DNA of 8,641 bases from an uncultured Prevotella sp. (GCA_937889855.1 CALBYK010000337.1:1-8641), one strand, 5' to 3'. Positions 1 to 7,583 are shown, counted from the stretch's first letter. Numbers and translations: made by a program. The notes: generated from the sequence alone by a model not told the origin.

Positions 1-3000
1 CGGGGTCAGCCCATATTGAGTCCCATACGGCAGGATTCACTTTGCCTTGTATCTCTGTGAGGAAGTCCTGGTATGACTCCCACTTCTGCTCCTCCTCGTC
101 ATTGAGTCCGTTGAAGCCCACGTCTTGAAGCGCGCGCGAGCCCTTTGTGGTGGCGAAGGCGTAAGTTACGGTGGCTTGGTTTGGCACCTTGCCCCACTGT
201 GTTGTGGTGAAACTCTGCGAGCCGTCGACTGGCATGCCACTTTCGTAGAACTTCTTTCCGTCGCGCAGAACGTCTTCGTTCATCTCACCGAGGTTGAGGT
301 ACAGGTCGCCTCCATAGTCTTCGGCCTTGCCTTCCTCCCTGGTGTAGATGAACGGGTCGAGCATCCAGAATTCAACGTATTCGATGTTTGCAGCCTCGAA
401 GTCGTTGGTGTCAAGCTTGCGCATCATTCCACCCCAGTGCTGTTCGGGATGGTTGAGCGTGCCGTCGGCGTTGAGGTCGGGGTTGAAGTTGTACGGGCCG
501 CGCTCGTTGGGGTAGTAGGCGAGGTTGAGCACGTTGATGGTTGACGTTGAGCCGTTGTACTGGCTTTGGTCGCGGTTGGGGAACAGCTCACTCATGTAGA
601 TTTCGCGTACATAGTGGTTGCTGAGTTGTGCGAGGTCGCTCTTGATGAGCCCAGGTGTGAGTGATGAGGAGCGGCGCGTGAACAGCGGGTCTATGTAGTA
701 CCATGCGAGCCGTGAGCGGTTGAAGCCGGAGCGCAGTGTTGTCTTGTCGCTTGACTCGGGGAACATTGACGGCACTGATGAGATTATCCATGACGATGGT
801 GTCCCGACGTCAATGGTGTTCTTGGCCTCCTCAAAGTCGTCTATGTAGGAAGCGTTGTCCTGCGTGCCGTGGCTCTGTCCGGCTATGAGTTGTGCGAACT
901 CTCCTGTGAACGATATTTGTGATGGCTGCGTGAGATGCAGGAATGGAATCTTGTCGAGCATGTTGGTGAGCCATTGGCTCTCCTTCTTCCAGTTTATGTT
1001 GAGTCCCCACAGTGTGTTGTTTAATGGCTCTGAGCCCATGTTCACCTTGTTTGTTAGGGCTTGCTCGGAAAGATGCTGTATTGTACCCGATAGCTGGAAG
1101 TTTTTGGAGAAGTCGTATTCCCAGTTCATTCCGAACATGGTCTTTCGCTCCTGTGCGTAGTCGGTGTTGCTTTCGAGCGACACGTTGACCTGCGTTCCGG
1201 CGTCGATGATGCTTTGGTTGAGGATAGTCACCTCGCCTGCCGAATAGTCGACCGAGTAGTCGGTGCCCTCTGCAAGTGTTATGCCGCCAGCCGTAACTAC
1301 GACAGAGCCTTGCGGGATGTTGTAGGAGCCAGTCTGTATGACGTTGGCTGACGTTCCGCGGAACTGTCCCATGAGCACATACTTGTCCTTCTCGGCAATC
1401 TGTTTTGCCACGGTCTTTGTGGAGTCGTACAGTTCGGTAAAGGCGTATTTGGATGCTTGTTCAGCCGATACGCCCTTGCCTATGAGGTAGTTGTACATGT
1501 ATTTGCCGAAAGGCTCTGCCACCGGGAAGAACACACGGCCGTTGCTCACGGTGTAGCCTTCAACATAGTCGAAGTATCCGTTAGAGTGCGCCTTGTTGTT
1601 GTTGTCGAGTCGGTCGGCTCCGAGAAGTTTGATGATTGTCTGGTCCTTCACCTGAGGCTCGGGTATATAAGTAAGGTATACGCCAGCCGTGTCGCTTTGG
1701 AACTTCACGTCGAGTCGAAACTTCTCTTTCTCTACAGAAGAGGCGAGGTAATATACATTCTTCATCATCAGTCCCCAGTTGCCTTGTTGTGGGTTGTTTG
1801 ATGTGTTCTTAAGCGACTTTACGAAGAGTGCCTGCGACACGTCCGTGATGTCGTTGGCGAACTCGCCCACCTGGTAGGTAACGCCGCCGTAGGTATACTC
1901 GTAGGCAATAGCAAGCACCTGGTCGGTTTGCAGTTGTGTCTTTAGCGACACGTAGCCAAGCGATGTGTTTACGGTATATTCCGATGAACTGAGCAGTCGT
2001 GCCTTCTCCAGCTTCTCGTAGTCGCTGCCGCCGTTGAATCCCGGTATGCCGTCAAGCACGGTTGATGTCTCGTCAATGTTGCGTGCCGCGGCATACTGTG
2101 ATGTCATGGCAGAGTACTCGGTATTGGCGGCGTTTGACGGTACGGGTTGTCCGGTTGTGCTCCACGCCGAGTTAGACACGTGGGCGTTCTCGCCCAGGTC
2201 GGTGAGGGCAATGACGTTGCGTGTGTTGGCCGTTGTGCCTGTCTTGTTGGTCACCCATATCTCCACTCTGTTTATCTTCACCCCAGACGTGAGGTTGGGT
2301 AGTGAGCGCATTGCCTCGTCGTAGTGGTTGCGGAAATACTGTGAGAGGAAGAAGTGGCGGTTGTCCTCATAGTTGGCGGCGTCGATTTCGAATGGTGTGA
2401 ACTGTTTTCCGCCTTTTGACGACACGCTTTTTGTTGACGATTTCTTTTGCGATGCAACGAGCTGCAGCTTGAGCTTGCCAAACTGCAGGTCGGTGCGAAG
2501 GCCGAAGAGTGACGAGGCTCCCTTTATCAGCGACGAGTTTGACGGGAACGACACGTTGCCGGCCTCTACAAGTTTCACTATCTCGTCCTCTTTGCCATCA
2601 TATTTCAGCTTGAGGCTTTGAGCGTCGAAGTCGAATGTCGCGTCTGTGTTGTAGTTAAGGTTCATGTTCACCTTGTCGCCTACTCGTCCGTTGAGGTTGA
2701 GGTTCACCTTCTCGTCAAAGTCCATCGTTGTTGTCTTGCGGTTGCGTACGGGCAGTGACGGGTTGTCGATGTTCTTCATTGTCGCTCCGAATTTCAGCTC
2801 GGCCGTACCCTGTGTCTTGATGCGCACTCCACTGGGGCCGAAAATCTTCTCTGCCGGTCCAAGGTCGAAATGCATGTCGGTGAAGTCGAACTTCTCCTTG
2901 CCTTTCGCCTGGTATATCTCGTCGTTCTTCTTGCGGAAGAAGTTCTGCATCATCTGTTTCTCGCTCCATTTCAGGTACTCCTGCGACGTCATCATCACTG

Positions 3001-3424
3001 GTGCGTTGATGTAGGAGTCGCTTATCTTGGAGCCTATTACATAGCGGTCGAGCGAGTCGTTGTACTCTACCTCCTGCTTCAGGTTGTCGGGGCGTTTGAG
3101 GTCGGCAGCGCCCTGCGATAGGTCGTTGAGTGTTATAGGCAGTGTGCGCTGTATGCGCCATCGTGGATGCAGCAGTGAGTCGGGAATGGAGTCGTCGTCA
3201 GACAGTATTGGCTGTGCTTTGATGGACATAGTGTCCTTCTTTGCCGGGTTGCCGTCCTTGCTCTTGTTGCCGGTCTTCATTTGCTCGGCCTGCTGTCGCC
3301 GTTGCCGCAGAGGATTTTGGGTTATGGCGTATGCTGCCACAGTCGCCATGACAAGCATGACGACAAGTGTGCGTGCAGAGGCCGCTCGACTTGTAAAGCG
3401 TGATATGATATTCGATAAATTCAA
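1..3424 (-). CDS. sprA: SprA (Sov) outer-membrane translocon of the type IX secretion system, N-terminal part
   Basis: SprA forms the very large outer-membrane beta-barrel through which type IX secretion substrates leave the cell; in gliding Bacteroidetes it also supports motility. The frame is open without a stop from about 3438 to the left edge, giving about 1141 residues, roughly half of a family protein (about 2,400 in Flavobacterium from memory). Recognised blocks, numbered from the TTG at 3424, are NYNTDATFDFD (about 257-267), FGLRTDLQFGKLKLQL (307-322), YIDDFEEA (860-867) and RGPYNFNPD (975-983), all typical of SprA. The N-terminus reads MNLSNIISRFTSRAASAR followed by TLVVMLVMATVAAYA, a basic n-region and a hydrophobic core, as expected for a signal peptide. 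In-frame ATGs exist only at 3358 and 3349, inside that core, so I prefer the TTG. ruvA lies 75 bases upstream on the same strand. The C-terminal half lies outside the window. Identity is very secure; the start is not. Confidence 0.95.
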   Translation of the reverse strand, partial: MNLSNIISRFTSRAASARTLVVMLVMATVAAYAITQNPLRQRRQQAEQMKTGNKSKDGNPAKKDTMSIKAQPILSDDDSIPDSLLHPRWRIQRTLPITLNDLSQGAADLKRPDNLKQEVEYNDSLDRYVIGSKISDSYINAPVMMTSQEYLKWSEKQMMQNFFRKKNDEIYQAKGKEKFDFTDMHFDLGPAEKIFGPSGVRIKTQGTAELKFGATMKNIDNPSLPVRNRKTTTMDFDEKVNLNLNGRVGDKVNMNLNYNTDATFDFDAQSLKLKYDGKEDEIVKLVEAGNVSFPSNSSLIKGASSLFGLRTDLQFGKLKLQLVASQKKSSTKSVSSKGGKQFTPFEIDAANYEDNRHFFLSQYFRNHYDEAMRSLPNLTSGVKINRVEIWVTNKTGTTANTRNVIALTDLGENAHVSNSAWSTTGQPVPSNAANTEYSAMTSQYAAARNIDETSTVLDGIPGFNGGSDYEKLEKARLLSSSEYTVNTSLGYVSLKTQLQTDQVLAIAYEYTYGGVTYQVGEFANDITDVSQALFVKSLKNTSNNPQQGNWGLMMKNVYYLASSVEKEKFRLDVKFQSDTAGVYLTYIPEPQVKDQTIIKLLGADRLDNNNKAHSNGYFDYVEGYTVSNGRVFFPVAEPFGKYMYNYLIGKGVSAEQASKYAFTELYDSTKTVAKQIAEKDKYVLMGQFRGTSANVIQTGSYNIPQGSVVVTAGGITLAEGTDYSVDYSAGEVTILNQSIIDAGTQVNVSLESNTDYAQERKTMFGMNWEYDFSKNFQLSGTIQHLSEQALTNKVNMGSEPLNNTLWGLNINWKKESQWLTNMLDKIPFLHLTQPSQISFTGEFAQLIAGQSHGTQDNASYIDDFEEAKNTIDVGTPSSWIISSVPSMFPESSDKTTLRSGFNRSRLAWYYIDPLFTRRSSSLTPGLIKSDLAQLSNHYVREIYMSELFPNRDQSQYNGSTSTINVLNLAYYPNERGPYNFNPDLNADGTLNHPEQHWGGMMRKLDTNDFEAANIEYVEFWMLDPFIYTREEGKAEDYGGDLYLNLGEMNEDVLRDGKKFYESGMPVDGSQSFTTTQWGKVPNQATVTYAFATTKGSRALQDVGFNGLNDEEEQKWESYQDFLTEIQGKVNPAVWDSIWADP

Positions 3425-3499
3425 AATAATAGCTAATTAAGAGAGAGTACAAAAACCATAAAAACTGGCACTTGTAAAGTTGTCTGTCACCTTAGTCGT
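3425..3499 (-). other. ruvA-sprA intergenic spacer
   Basis: This 75-base AT-rich spacer shows no convincing hairpin, TAnnTTTG promoter element or Shine-Dalgarno sequence before the sprA start. The nearest promoter-like string on the minus strand, TTATTTTG at 3429-3422, has TT where the consensus has TA and overlaps the proposed start codon. The simplest reading is that sprA is co-transcribed with ruvA. Confidence 0.4.
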
Positions 3500-4114
3500 T
3501 TATTTTATTTGCTTCAATGCGAGTTTCACTACCTGCTCAACCGGCAGCGACGGGTCGTCAGACAGAATTGAGGAGACAACCTTTGCCGATGGGGCTGGAG
3601 AGAATCCGAGCATGGTGAGGGCGGCAACCGCCTCGTCGCGTATGTCTGCCGGTATGGTTGAGTCGGCTGCAGTTCCGGCAGCCACTTCCTGGGCAATGCC
3701 GAGCGAGAGAATCTTGTCCTTCAGGTCAACGATGATGCGTTGCGCTATTTTCAGACCGATGCCCTTGACTCCTTTCAGCAGCCGCTCGTTGCCGGAGGAT
3801 ATGGCTCCTGCCAGTTCGGCTGGCGATGCCGACGAAAGAATCATGCGTGCGGTGTTGGCTCCAACGCCCGACACGGTGATGAGCAGACGGTATAGCTCGC
3901 GTTCCTGTTTGGTGGCGAAGCCAAAGAATGTGTAGCTGTCGTCACGTCCTCCTGTGACAAGACTCTCGTGCACATACAGTTTCACGTCTTTCTTGCCCTG
4001 GATAGTCTCATAAGTGTTCAAAGAAATGTTCATGGCATATCCCACACCGTATGCCTCGACAACAGCCTGGGCCGGCGTAAGCTCAGCCAGTTCGCCCTTG
4101 ATATAGTCAATCAT
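3500..4114 (-). CDS. ruvA: Holliday junction branch migration complex subunit RuvA
   Basis: RuvA binds four-way DNA junctions as a tetramer and loads the RuvB hexameric ATPase, which drives branch migration during recombination and repair in the cytoplasm. The product has 204 residues, matching the family's usual size (203 in E. coli). It opens with the characteristic MIDYIKGELAELTPAQAVVE of the OB-fold domain I (about 1-63). An acidic pair D58-D59 within GRDDSYTFFGF aligns with the E55-D56 acidic pin of the E. coli protein. Two helix-hairpin-helix motifs follow in domain II: VSGVGANTARMIL (81-93) and LKGVKGIGLKIAQRII (113-128). After a linker of about 140-155, domain III (about 157-204), which contacts RuvB, contains DEAVAALTMLGFSPAPSAKVV. 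The stop is TAA. The gene lies upstream of sprA on the same strand; neither ruvB nor ruvC is in the window. No key residue appears to be missing. Confidence 0.98.
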   Translation of the reverse strand: MIDYIKGELAELTPAQAVVEAYGVGYAMNISLNTYETIQGKKDVKLYVHESLVTGGRDDSYTFFGFATKQERELYRLLITVSGVGANTARMILSSASPAELAGAISSGNERLLKGVKGIGLKIAQRIIVDLKDKILSLGIAQEVAAGTAADSTIPADIRDEAVAALTMLGFSPAPSAKVVSSILSDDPSLPVEQVVKLALKQIK

Positions 4115-4137
4115 TTATTGTTCTGAATGTTGTGTTC

Positions 4138-4151
4138 TTGTAATATTACAA
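4138..4151. promoter_or_regulatory. 14-bp perfect palindrome upstream of ruvA, possible operator
   Basis: TTGTAATATTACAA is identical to its own reverse complement. It lies 23 bases upstream of the ruvA ATG and overlaps the end of a weak promoter-like element, a position suited to a repressor or activator site. AT-rich DNA yields such palindromes by chance fairly often, so the regulatory role is only a suggestion. Confidence 0.25.
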
Positions 4152-4157
4152 AATATA
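4149..4157 (-). promoter_or_regulatory. Weak candidate -7 element for ruvA-sprA
   Basis: The minus strand reads TATATTTTG, which is the Bacteroidetes TAnnTTTG element with one extra base in the spacer. It lies 34 bases upstream of the ruvA ATG. I see no TTTG at the expected -33 position (the sequence there is A- and C-rich). It would give ruvA and sprA a promoter of their own downstream of the large hairpin at 4222-4267. Confidence 0.3.
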
Positions 4158-4221
4158 TAACGCGTGTTTTGTGTTTTTATTATAGATATTGTATGGTATT
4201 TTTTTGAGCGAGGCAAAACAC

Positions 4222-4267
4222 TTAAGGGTGCCGGTTTTGGAATGTTGTCCAAAACCGGCACCCTTAA
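4222..4267 (-). terminator. Perfect 19-bp inverted repeat, probable terminator of the hflX-DUF4954 unit
   Basis: The arms TTAAGGGTGCCGGTTTTGG (4222-4240) and CCAAAACCGGCACCCTTAA (4249-4267) are exact reverse complements around an 8-base loop, AATGTTGT. The stem has 10 G or C in 19 pairs. It begins 30 bases after the DUF4954 stop codon and 107 bases before the ruvA start. On the minus strand the stem is followed by GTGTTTTGCC, a weak U-tract; on the plus strand there is none. This fits termination of minus-strand transcription, though a long perfect stem with a poor U-tract could instead be an RNA processing or stabilising structure, or a member of a dispersed palindromic repeat family. Next to it, TTGTCAA occurs twice in tandem at 4278-4291. 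Confidence 0.65.
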
Positions 4268-4297
4268 CAATAGGCATTTGTCAATTGTCAAATGTGG

Positions 4298-6151
4298 CTA
4301 CATGTACAGTTTTTGGTTTTCGAAGTCAACCTCGCGGTCGAGTTGTTCGTTGAAGTTGTTGTACACATCCTCCTCGACATCGCCCAGTCTGTATTCCTTT
4401 GCTGCATCCTTCTTTATCTCGCTTATCCATGCGCGTCGTGCTTCAACGTAGTCGCGTTTAACGCGTTCCACATTCTCCTCGGTAAGTGAGTCGAAGCCGT
4501 AGTAGTCCATTATCATGCGGTACGACCATGCCCAGCGATATTCGGAGTATTTGCGGTCTATCTCCTCGAATCGTTCGGTGAGTCCCTGTGTAGTCTCAAT
4601 CTCGCCGGATATGATGTCGTTGATGATTCGTTCCTCCTCTGATGTCGGCAGGAGCAGTCCGGAGAGGTCGGTCCATGTACCTGTACCCTCGTTGCAGGTT
4701 GGTTCTACAGGAGCGTGTCGTTTAAGTACGGCCCCCATGTATATGCGCAGGGCTATGTCGTAATACTTTATACCCTTTCGTAGCGATGAGTTCTTGATTA
4801 CATATTCATGATAGTTGTATGTTGACACATCCTCGCCGGAAGCTTCGCGCAGGTTCTCGAGAATCTTTTTCCCTCGCAGGATCTCTCCCACGGTGAACGG
4901 TGACAGCCAGTCGAAGTTGACGATGCTCTTGCGTGCTCCCTCCGGGCGCATGTCACGTTTGGGCCACTTGCGTATGTCGCGGTATAGACCGACAGTAGTG
5001 AGGTTGCGTCCTGGTACAAGATACATGGTGTCGCCATATGCTATAAGATAAGAGAACGGCAGCGATCGTGTGTCGGGGTGGTACATCAGCTTGCCGAAGC
5101 ACACGGAGAAGGCGCCGATGTGAGCCGGCATGAGAATGTATGCGCCCGACGCTGTCTTGGAGCCACGCTCCAGAGTGCCGTAGTGCATAGGTCCCATCTT
5201 GTAGGCATGGTTGGAGAAATTGGTTGCCGAGCCGGCGTTGTAGAACGAGAACTCTCCTCCGATGAGTAGTGAGCTCTTGTGGTGTGATGCGGTGAACGGA
5301 CCGCAGAAGGCGGCGCATGCCTCACCGTTCGACATGTATGAGTTGGCGAAGAACACGCTGTTTGATGCCGTGAACCCGTTGCTTATCTGGCATGCCTCTC
5401 CCACGAAGCAGTCTTGCATTTTCACACTGTTTATGATTGACGATCCGTCCGAGATTATTGAGTTCTCGCAAATCACTCCTGTGCCAATATATACATTAGC
5501 GTTGGGATTGCTCATTATGGTACAGTCGCTCAGCCGTGCAGCTCCCGAAATCTCGCAGTCGTCGTATATTATGGTGTTGGTTATCTCCTTAGTGTTTATA
5601 ATCTTCACCCTGTTGCCTATGTAGGCCGTGTCCGGTGATGTGCGTTCGATTTCCTCGCGTATGAGCCGTCTTATTGCATCCTTGAGTGGGCGGTTATGGA
5701 AGTGCTTCACCATGAATGAGGCTACTTGGCTTGTCAGCCCGTGGTGTATTATGAGGTTGCCGTCGCCCACCTCGTTGAGCACCGATATGAGGTTGCCCTC
5801 GCCATAGGTTGCGCCCTCCGTCGTCTCCATTGTGCAGATGTTGGATATGATGCAGTCGTTGCCGATAGTGTAGTTGTTTATGAATCCAGATATGTTCTCA
5901 ATGAGGCAGTTGTCGCCGACTGTGGTGTTGCGCAATGTGGCCCCTGTAATGCCCGAGTGCTTGAAAAATCCCTTGCTCACCTCCACATTCTTGTCGAATG
6001 CCCCAAGGCGTATGTCACCGTAGAACATTACGCGGTGGAAGAAGTTGGGCATGAACCCATCGGCCACGCACACGTGCTGCCAATCCTCTGCCCAGCAGCT
6101 GTTGGCCTGTAGGACGGAGATTTCAGTGTCTGTCAAGTTTCTGTATGCCAT
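4298..6151 (-). CDS. DUF4954 family protein of unknown function, left-handed beta-helix-like
   Basis: This is a 617-residue protein that I assign to the DUF4954 family, common in Bacteroidetes and without an established function. Residues about 45-300 carry repeated short turns with the flavour of left-handed beta-helix hexapeptides, such as TTVGDN, YTIGND, AYIGNRVKI and VYIGTGVICENSII, interspersed with Asn- and Ser-rich loops (GFINNYTIGNDCIISN, ISDGSSIINSV). Such folds occur in sugar-nucleotide acyltransferases and pyrophosphorylases, but I see no catalytic signature that would name a substrate. Residues about 310-400 (HAYKMGPMHYGTLERG, YLIAYGDTMYLVPGRN) form a further conserved-looking region, and about 420-617 is charged and predicted helical. 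There is no signal peptide or membrane segment, so it is probably cytoplasmic. It starts with ATG 67 bases after the hflX stop on the same strand and ends in TAG before a strong hairpin, which suggests co-transcription with hflX. Confidence 0.87.
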   Translation of the reverse strand: MAYRNLTDTEISVLQANSCWAEDWQHVCVADGFMPNFFHRVMFYGDIRLGAFDKNVEVSKGFFKHSGITGATLRNTTVGDNCLIENISGFINNYTIGNDCIISNICTMETTEGATYGEGNLISVLNEVGDGNLIIHHGLTSQVASFMVKHFHNRPLKDAIRRLIREEIERTSPDTAYIGNRVKIINTKEITNTIIYDDCEISGAARLSDCTIMSNPNANVYIGTGVICENSIISDGSSIINSVKMQDCFVGEACQISNGFTASNSVFFANSYMSNGEACAAFCGPFTASHHKSSLLIGGEFSFYNAGSATNFSNHAYKMGPMHYGTLERGSKTASGAYILMPAHIGAFSVCFGKLMYHPDTRSLPFSYLIAYGDTMYLVPGRNLTTVGLYRDIRKWPKRDMRPEGARKSIVNFDWLSPFTVGEILRGKKILENLREASGEDVSTYNYHEYVIKNSSLRKGIKYYDIALRIYMGAVLKRHAPVEPTCNEGTGTWTDLSGLLLPTSEEERIINDIISGEIETTQGLTERFEEIDRKYSEYRWAWSYRMIMDYYGFDSLTEENVERVKRDYVEARRAWISEIKKDAAKEYRLGDVEEDVYNNFNEQLDREVDFENQKLYM

Positions 6152-6187
6152 ATGTTTTTTTTGTTAGGGTCGCTCATTACTGTGTTG

Positions 6188-6207
6188 CGCCAGACATGAG
6201 TCCGGCG
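6188..6207 (-). other. GC-rich hairpin between hflX and the DUF4954 gene
   Basis: On the minus strand CGCCGGAC, loop TCAT, GTCTGGCG forms an 8-bp stem with one G-U pair. The complementary plus strand would carry an A-C mismatch at that pair, so the structure favours minus-strand RNA. It begins 11 bases after the hflX stop codon and no U-tract follows. It may protect the hflX mRNA end or reduce read-through rather than terminate fully. Confidence 0.4.
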
Positions 6208-6218
6208 TCACCTGTGTA

Positions 6219-7463
6219 TTACTCAACTTCGTAGAGGAAGTCGTTGTAAGGATACTTCTGTACGTGCAGCTCGCGCACCTTCTTGTATATGACCTCTCTG
6301 AACTCGTCGATATTCTCCTTTTCCTTTGCAGAGATGAAGAGGCAGTTCTCGTTGAGGCGTGCCATCCATGTGCGGCGCAGCTCGTCGGGCGTTATGTTCT
6401 CCTTGGTTGCGGGTGTGAGGTCGTCCTCTTCTTTTTCAGTCCAAGTGTAGTTGTCTATCTTGTTGAACACAATCATGGATGGCTTGTCAGCGCATCCGAG
6501 GTCCTTCAGCGTGTTCTCCACCACGTTTATCTGTTCCTCAAAGTCGGGGTGTGATATGTCCACGACATGCAGCAGCAGGTCGGCCTCGCGCACCTCGTCG
6601 AGGGTAGACTTGAACGAGTCGACAAGATCAGTAGGCAATTTGCGTATGAATCCGACGGTGTCGGCAAGTAGGAACGGCAGGTTCTCTATCACTACCTTGC
6701 GCACGGTAGTGTCAAGTGTGGCGAACAGTTTGTTCTCGGCGAACACCTCGCTCTTTGACAGAAGGTTCATGATTGTCGACTTGCCCACGTTGGTGTAGCC
6801 CACGAGCGCCACGCGTATGAGCCGTCCTCGGTTTTTGCGTTGTGTAGTTTTCTGTTTGTCAATCTCCACGAGACGCTGTTTGAGCAGTGTTATGCGGTTG
6901 AGGATAATACGCCGGTCCATCTCAAGCTGTGTCTCGCCAGGTCCGCGCAGTCCCACGCTTCCCTTGCCGCCGCCCGAGCCTGAGCCGCCGCCCTGACGCT
7001 CAAGGTGCGTCCACAGGCGTTGCAGGCGAGGCAACATGTAGCGATACTGTGCCAGCTCCACTTGGGTCTTGGCGGCAGCCGTCTGTGCACGCATTGCGAA
7101 TATGTCGAGAATAAGCGATGTGCGGTCAAGAATCTTCACGCCCAGTTCCTTCTCGATGTTGCGTATTTGCTTTGCCGACAGCTCGTCGTCGAATATGACC
7201 ATGCCAACGGGACGTTCAGCGTCCTCCTCTGCCTTGATGTATTGGCGTATCTCCTCAAGCTTGCCCGACCCGACGTAAGTGACCTGGCTCGGCCCGCCGA
7301 CGCGCTGAGTAAACCGCTTTACGGTCACGGCGCCAGCTGTGTCCGCGAGAAATTCAAGCTCGTCGAGATATTCCTTTGTCTTGGCTTCGTCCTGTTCCTT
7401 GGTGATGAGGCCAACGAGAATGGCAGTTTCTGCCTTTACTTCTGATATTACAAATTCTTTCAT
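6219..7463 (-). CDS. hflX: Ribosome-associated GTPase HflX
   Basis: HflX is a translational GTPase-family protein that binds the 50S subunit and, in E. coli, splits stalled 70S ribosomes under stress. The 414-residue length agrees with the family (426 in E. coli). The N-terminal HflX domain spans about 1-200 and includes RVGGPSQVTYVGSGKLEEI (54-72), FDDELSAKQIRNIE (91-104), RTSLILDIFAMRAQTAAAKTQ (114-134) and the hallmark GPGETQLE (174-181). A Gly/Ser-rich loop, GGGSGSGGGKGS (158-169), precedes the hallmark. The G domain has G1 GYTNVGKST (222-230), a G2 threonine in DTT (251-253), G3 DTVGF (268-272), G4 NKID (334-337) and G5 SAKE (378-381), all intact. The C-terminal YPYNDFLYEVE ending looks complete. 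The gene starts with ATG just downstream of a well-formed Bacteroidetes promoter and leads into the DUF4954 gene. The neighbours hfq, hflK and hflC of E. coli are not present here. Confidence 0.97.
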   Translation of the reverse strand: MKEFVISEVKAETAILVGLITKEQDEAKTKEYLDELEFLADTAGAVTVKRFTQRVGGPSQVTYVGSGKLEEIRQYIKAEEDAERPVGMVIFDDELSAKQIRNIEKELGVKILDRTSLILDIFAMRAQTAAAKTQVELAQYRYMLPRLQRLWTHLERQGGGSGSGGGKGSVGLRGPGETQLEMDRRIILNRITLLKQRLVEIDKQKTTQRKNRGRLIRVALVGYTNVGKSTIMNLLSKSEVFAENKLFATLDTTVRKVVIENLPFLLADTVGFIRKLPTDLVDSFKSTLDEVREADLLLHVVDISHPDFEEQINVVENTLKDLGCADKPSMIVFNKIDNYTWTEKEEDDLTPATKENITPDELRRTWMARLNENCLFISAKEKENIDEFREVIYKKVRELHVQKYPYNDFLYEVE

Positions 7464-7483
7464 TCAAAATGCTTTTATGAATA

Positions 7484-7514
7484 CAAAAGTATATATTTTA
7501 CTTCATATTCACAA
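7484..7514 (-). promoter_or_regulatory. hflX promoter of Bacteroidetes type
   Basis: On the minus strand the element TACTTTTG (7491-7484) matches the Bacteroidetes -7 consensus TAnnTTTG exactly. A TTG (7514-7512) lies 20 bases upstream, matching the -33 half and the usual spacing. The -7 element ends 20 bases before the hflX ATG, so the 5' leader would be only about a dozen bases. No Shine-Dalgarno-like sequence is visible, which is usual for this phylum. Confidence 0.65.
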
Positions 7515-7583
7515 TAATATATATATTAAAAGTTGGTTGTTCGAATCGTTATGAATTTTTTTTTATGAGTTTGTAGATTACGA

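Noticed and set aside
125..544. 139-codon plus-strand ORF
   Set aside because: It is antisense to well-conserved SprA sequence, including RGPYNFNPD, and its Val-rich translation is typical of a reverse-complement shadow.
2715..3161. 148-codon minus-strand ORF in a second frame inside sprA
   Set aside because: It lies on the same strand as sprA but in another frame; its Arg/Gln/His-rich translation resembles no protein, whereas the sprA frame has strong family motifs throughout.
3198..3452. 84-codon minus-strand ORF over the sprA start, considered as a possible frameshifted N-terminus
   Set aside because: The sprA frame alone supplies a continuous signal peptide from 3424, so no frameshift is needed, and this ORF ends without SprA-like sequence.
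4278..4291. Tandem TTGTCAA repeat, considered as a short direct repeat or attachment-like site
   Set aside because: Two 7-base copies in AT-rich intergenic DNA are too short to support an attachment site or a repeat array, and no mobile gene is nearby.
5726..6112. Plus-strand ORFs antisense to the DUF4954 gene and hflX (also 6264-6554, 6451-6798 and 7005-7445)
   Set aside because: All are antisense to genes with intact motifs, have biased Val/Leu/Ser-rich compositions and lack start signals or domains.
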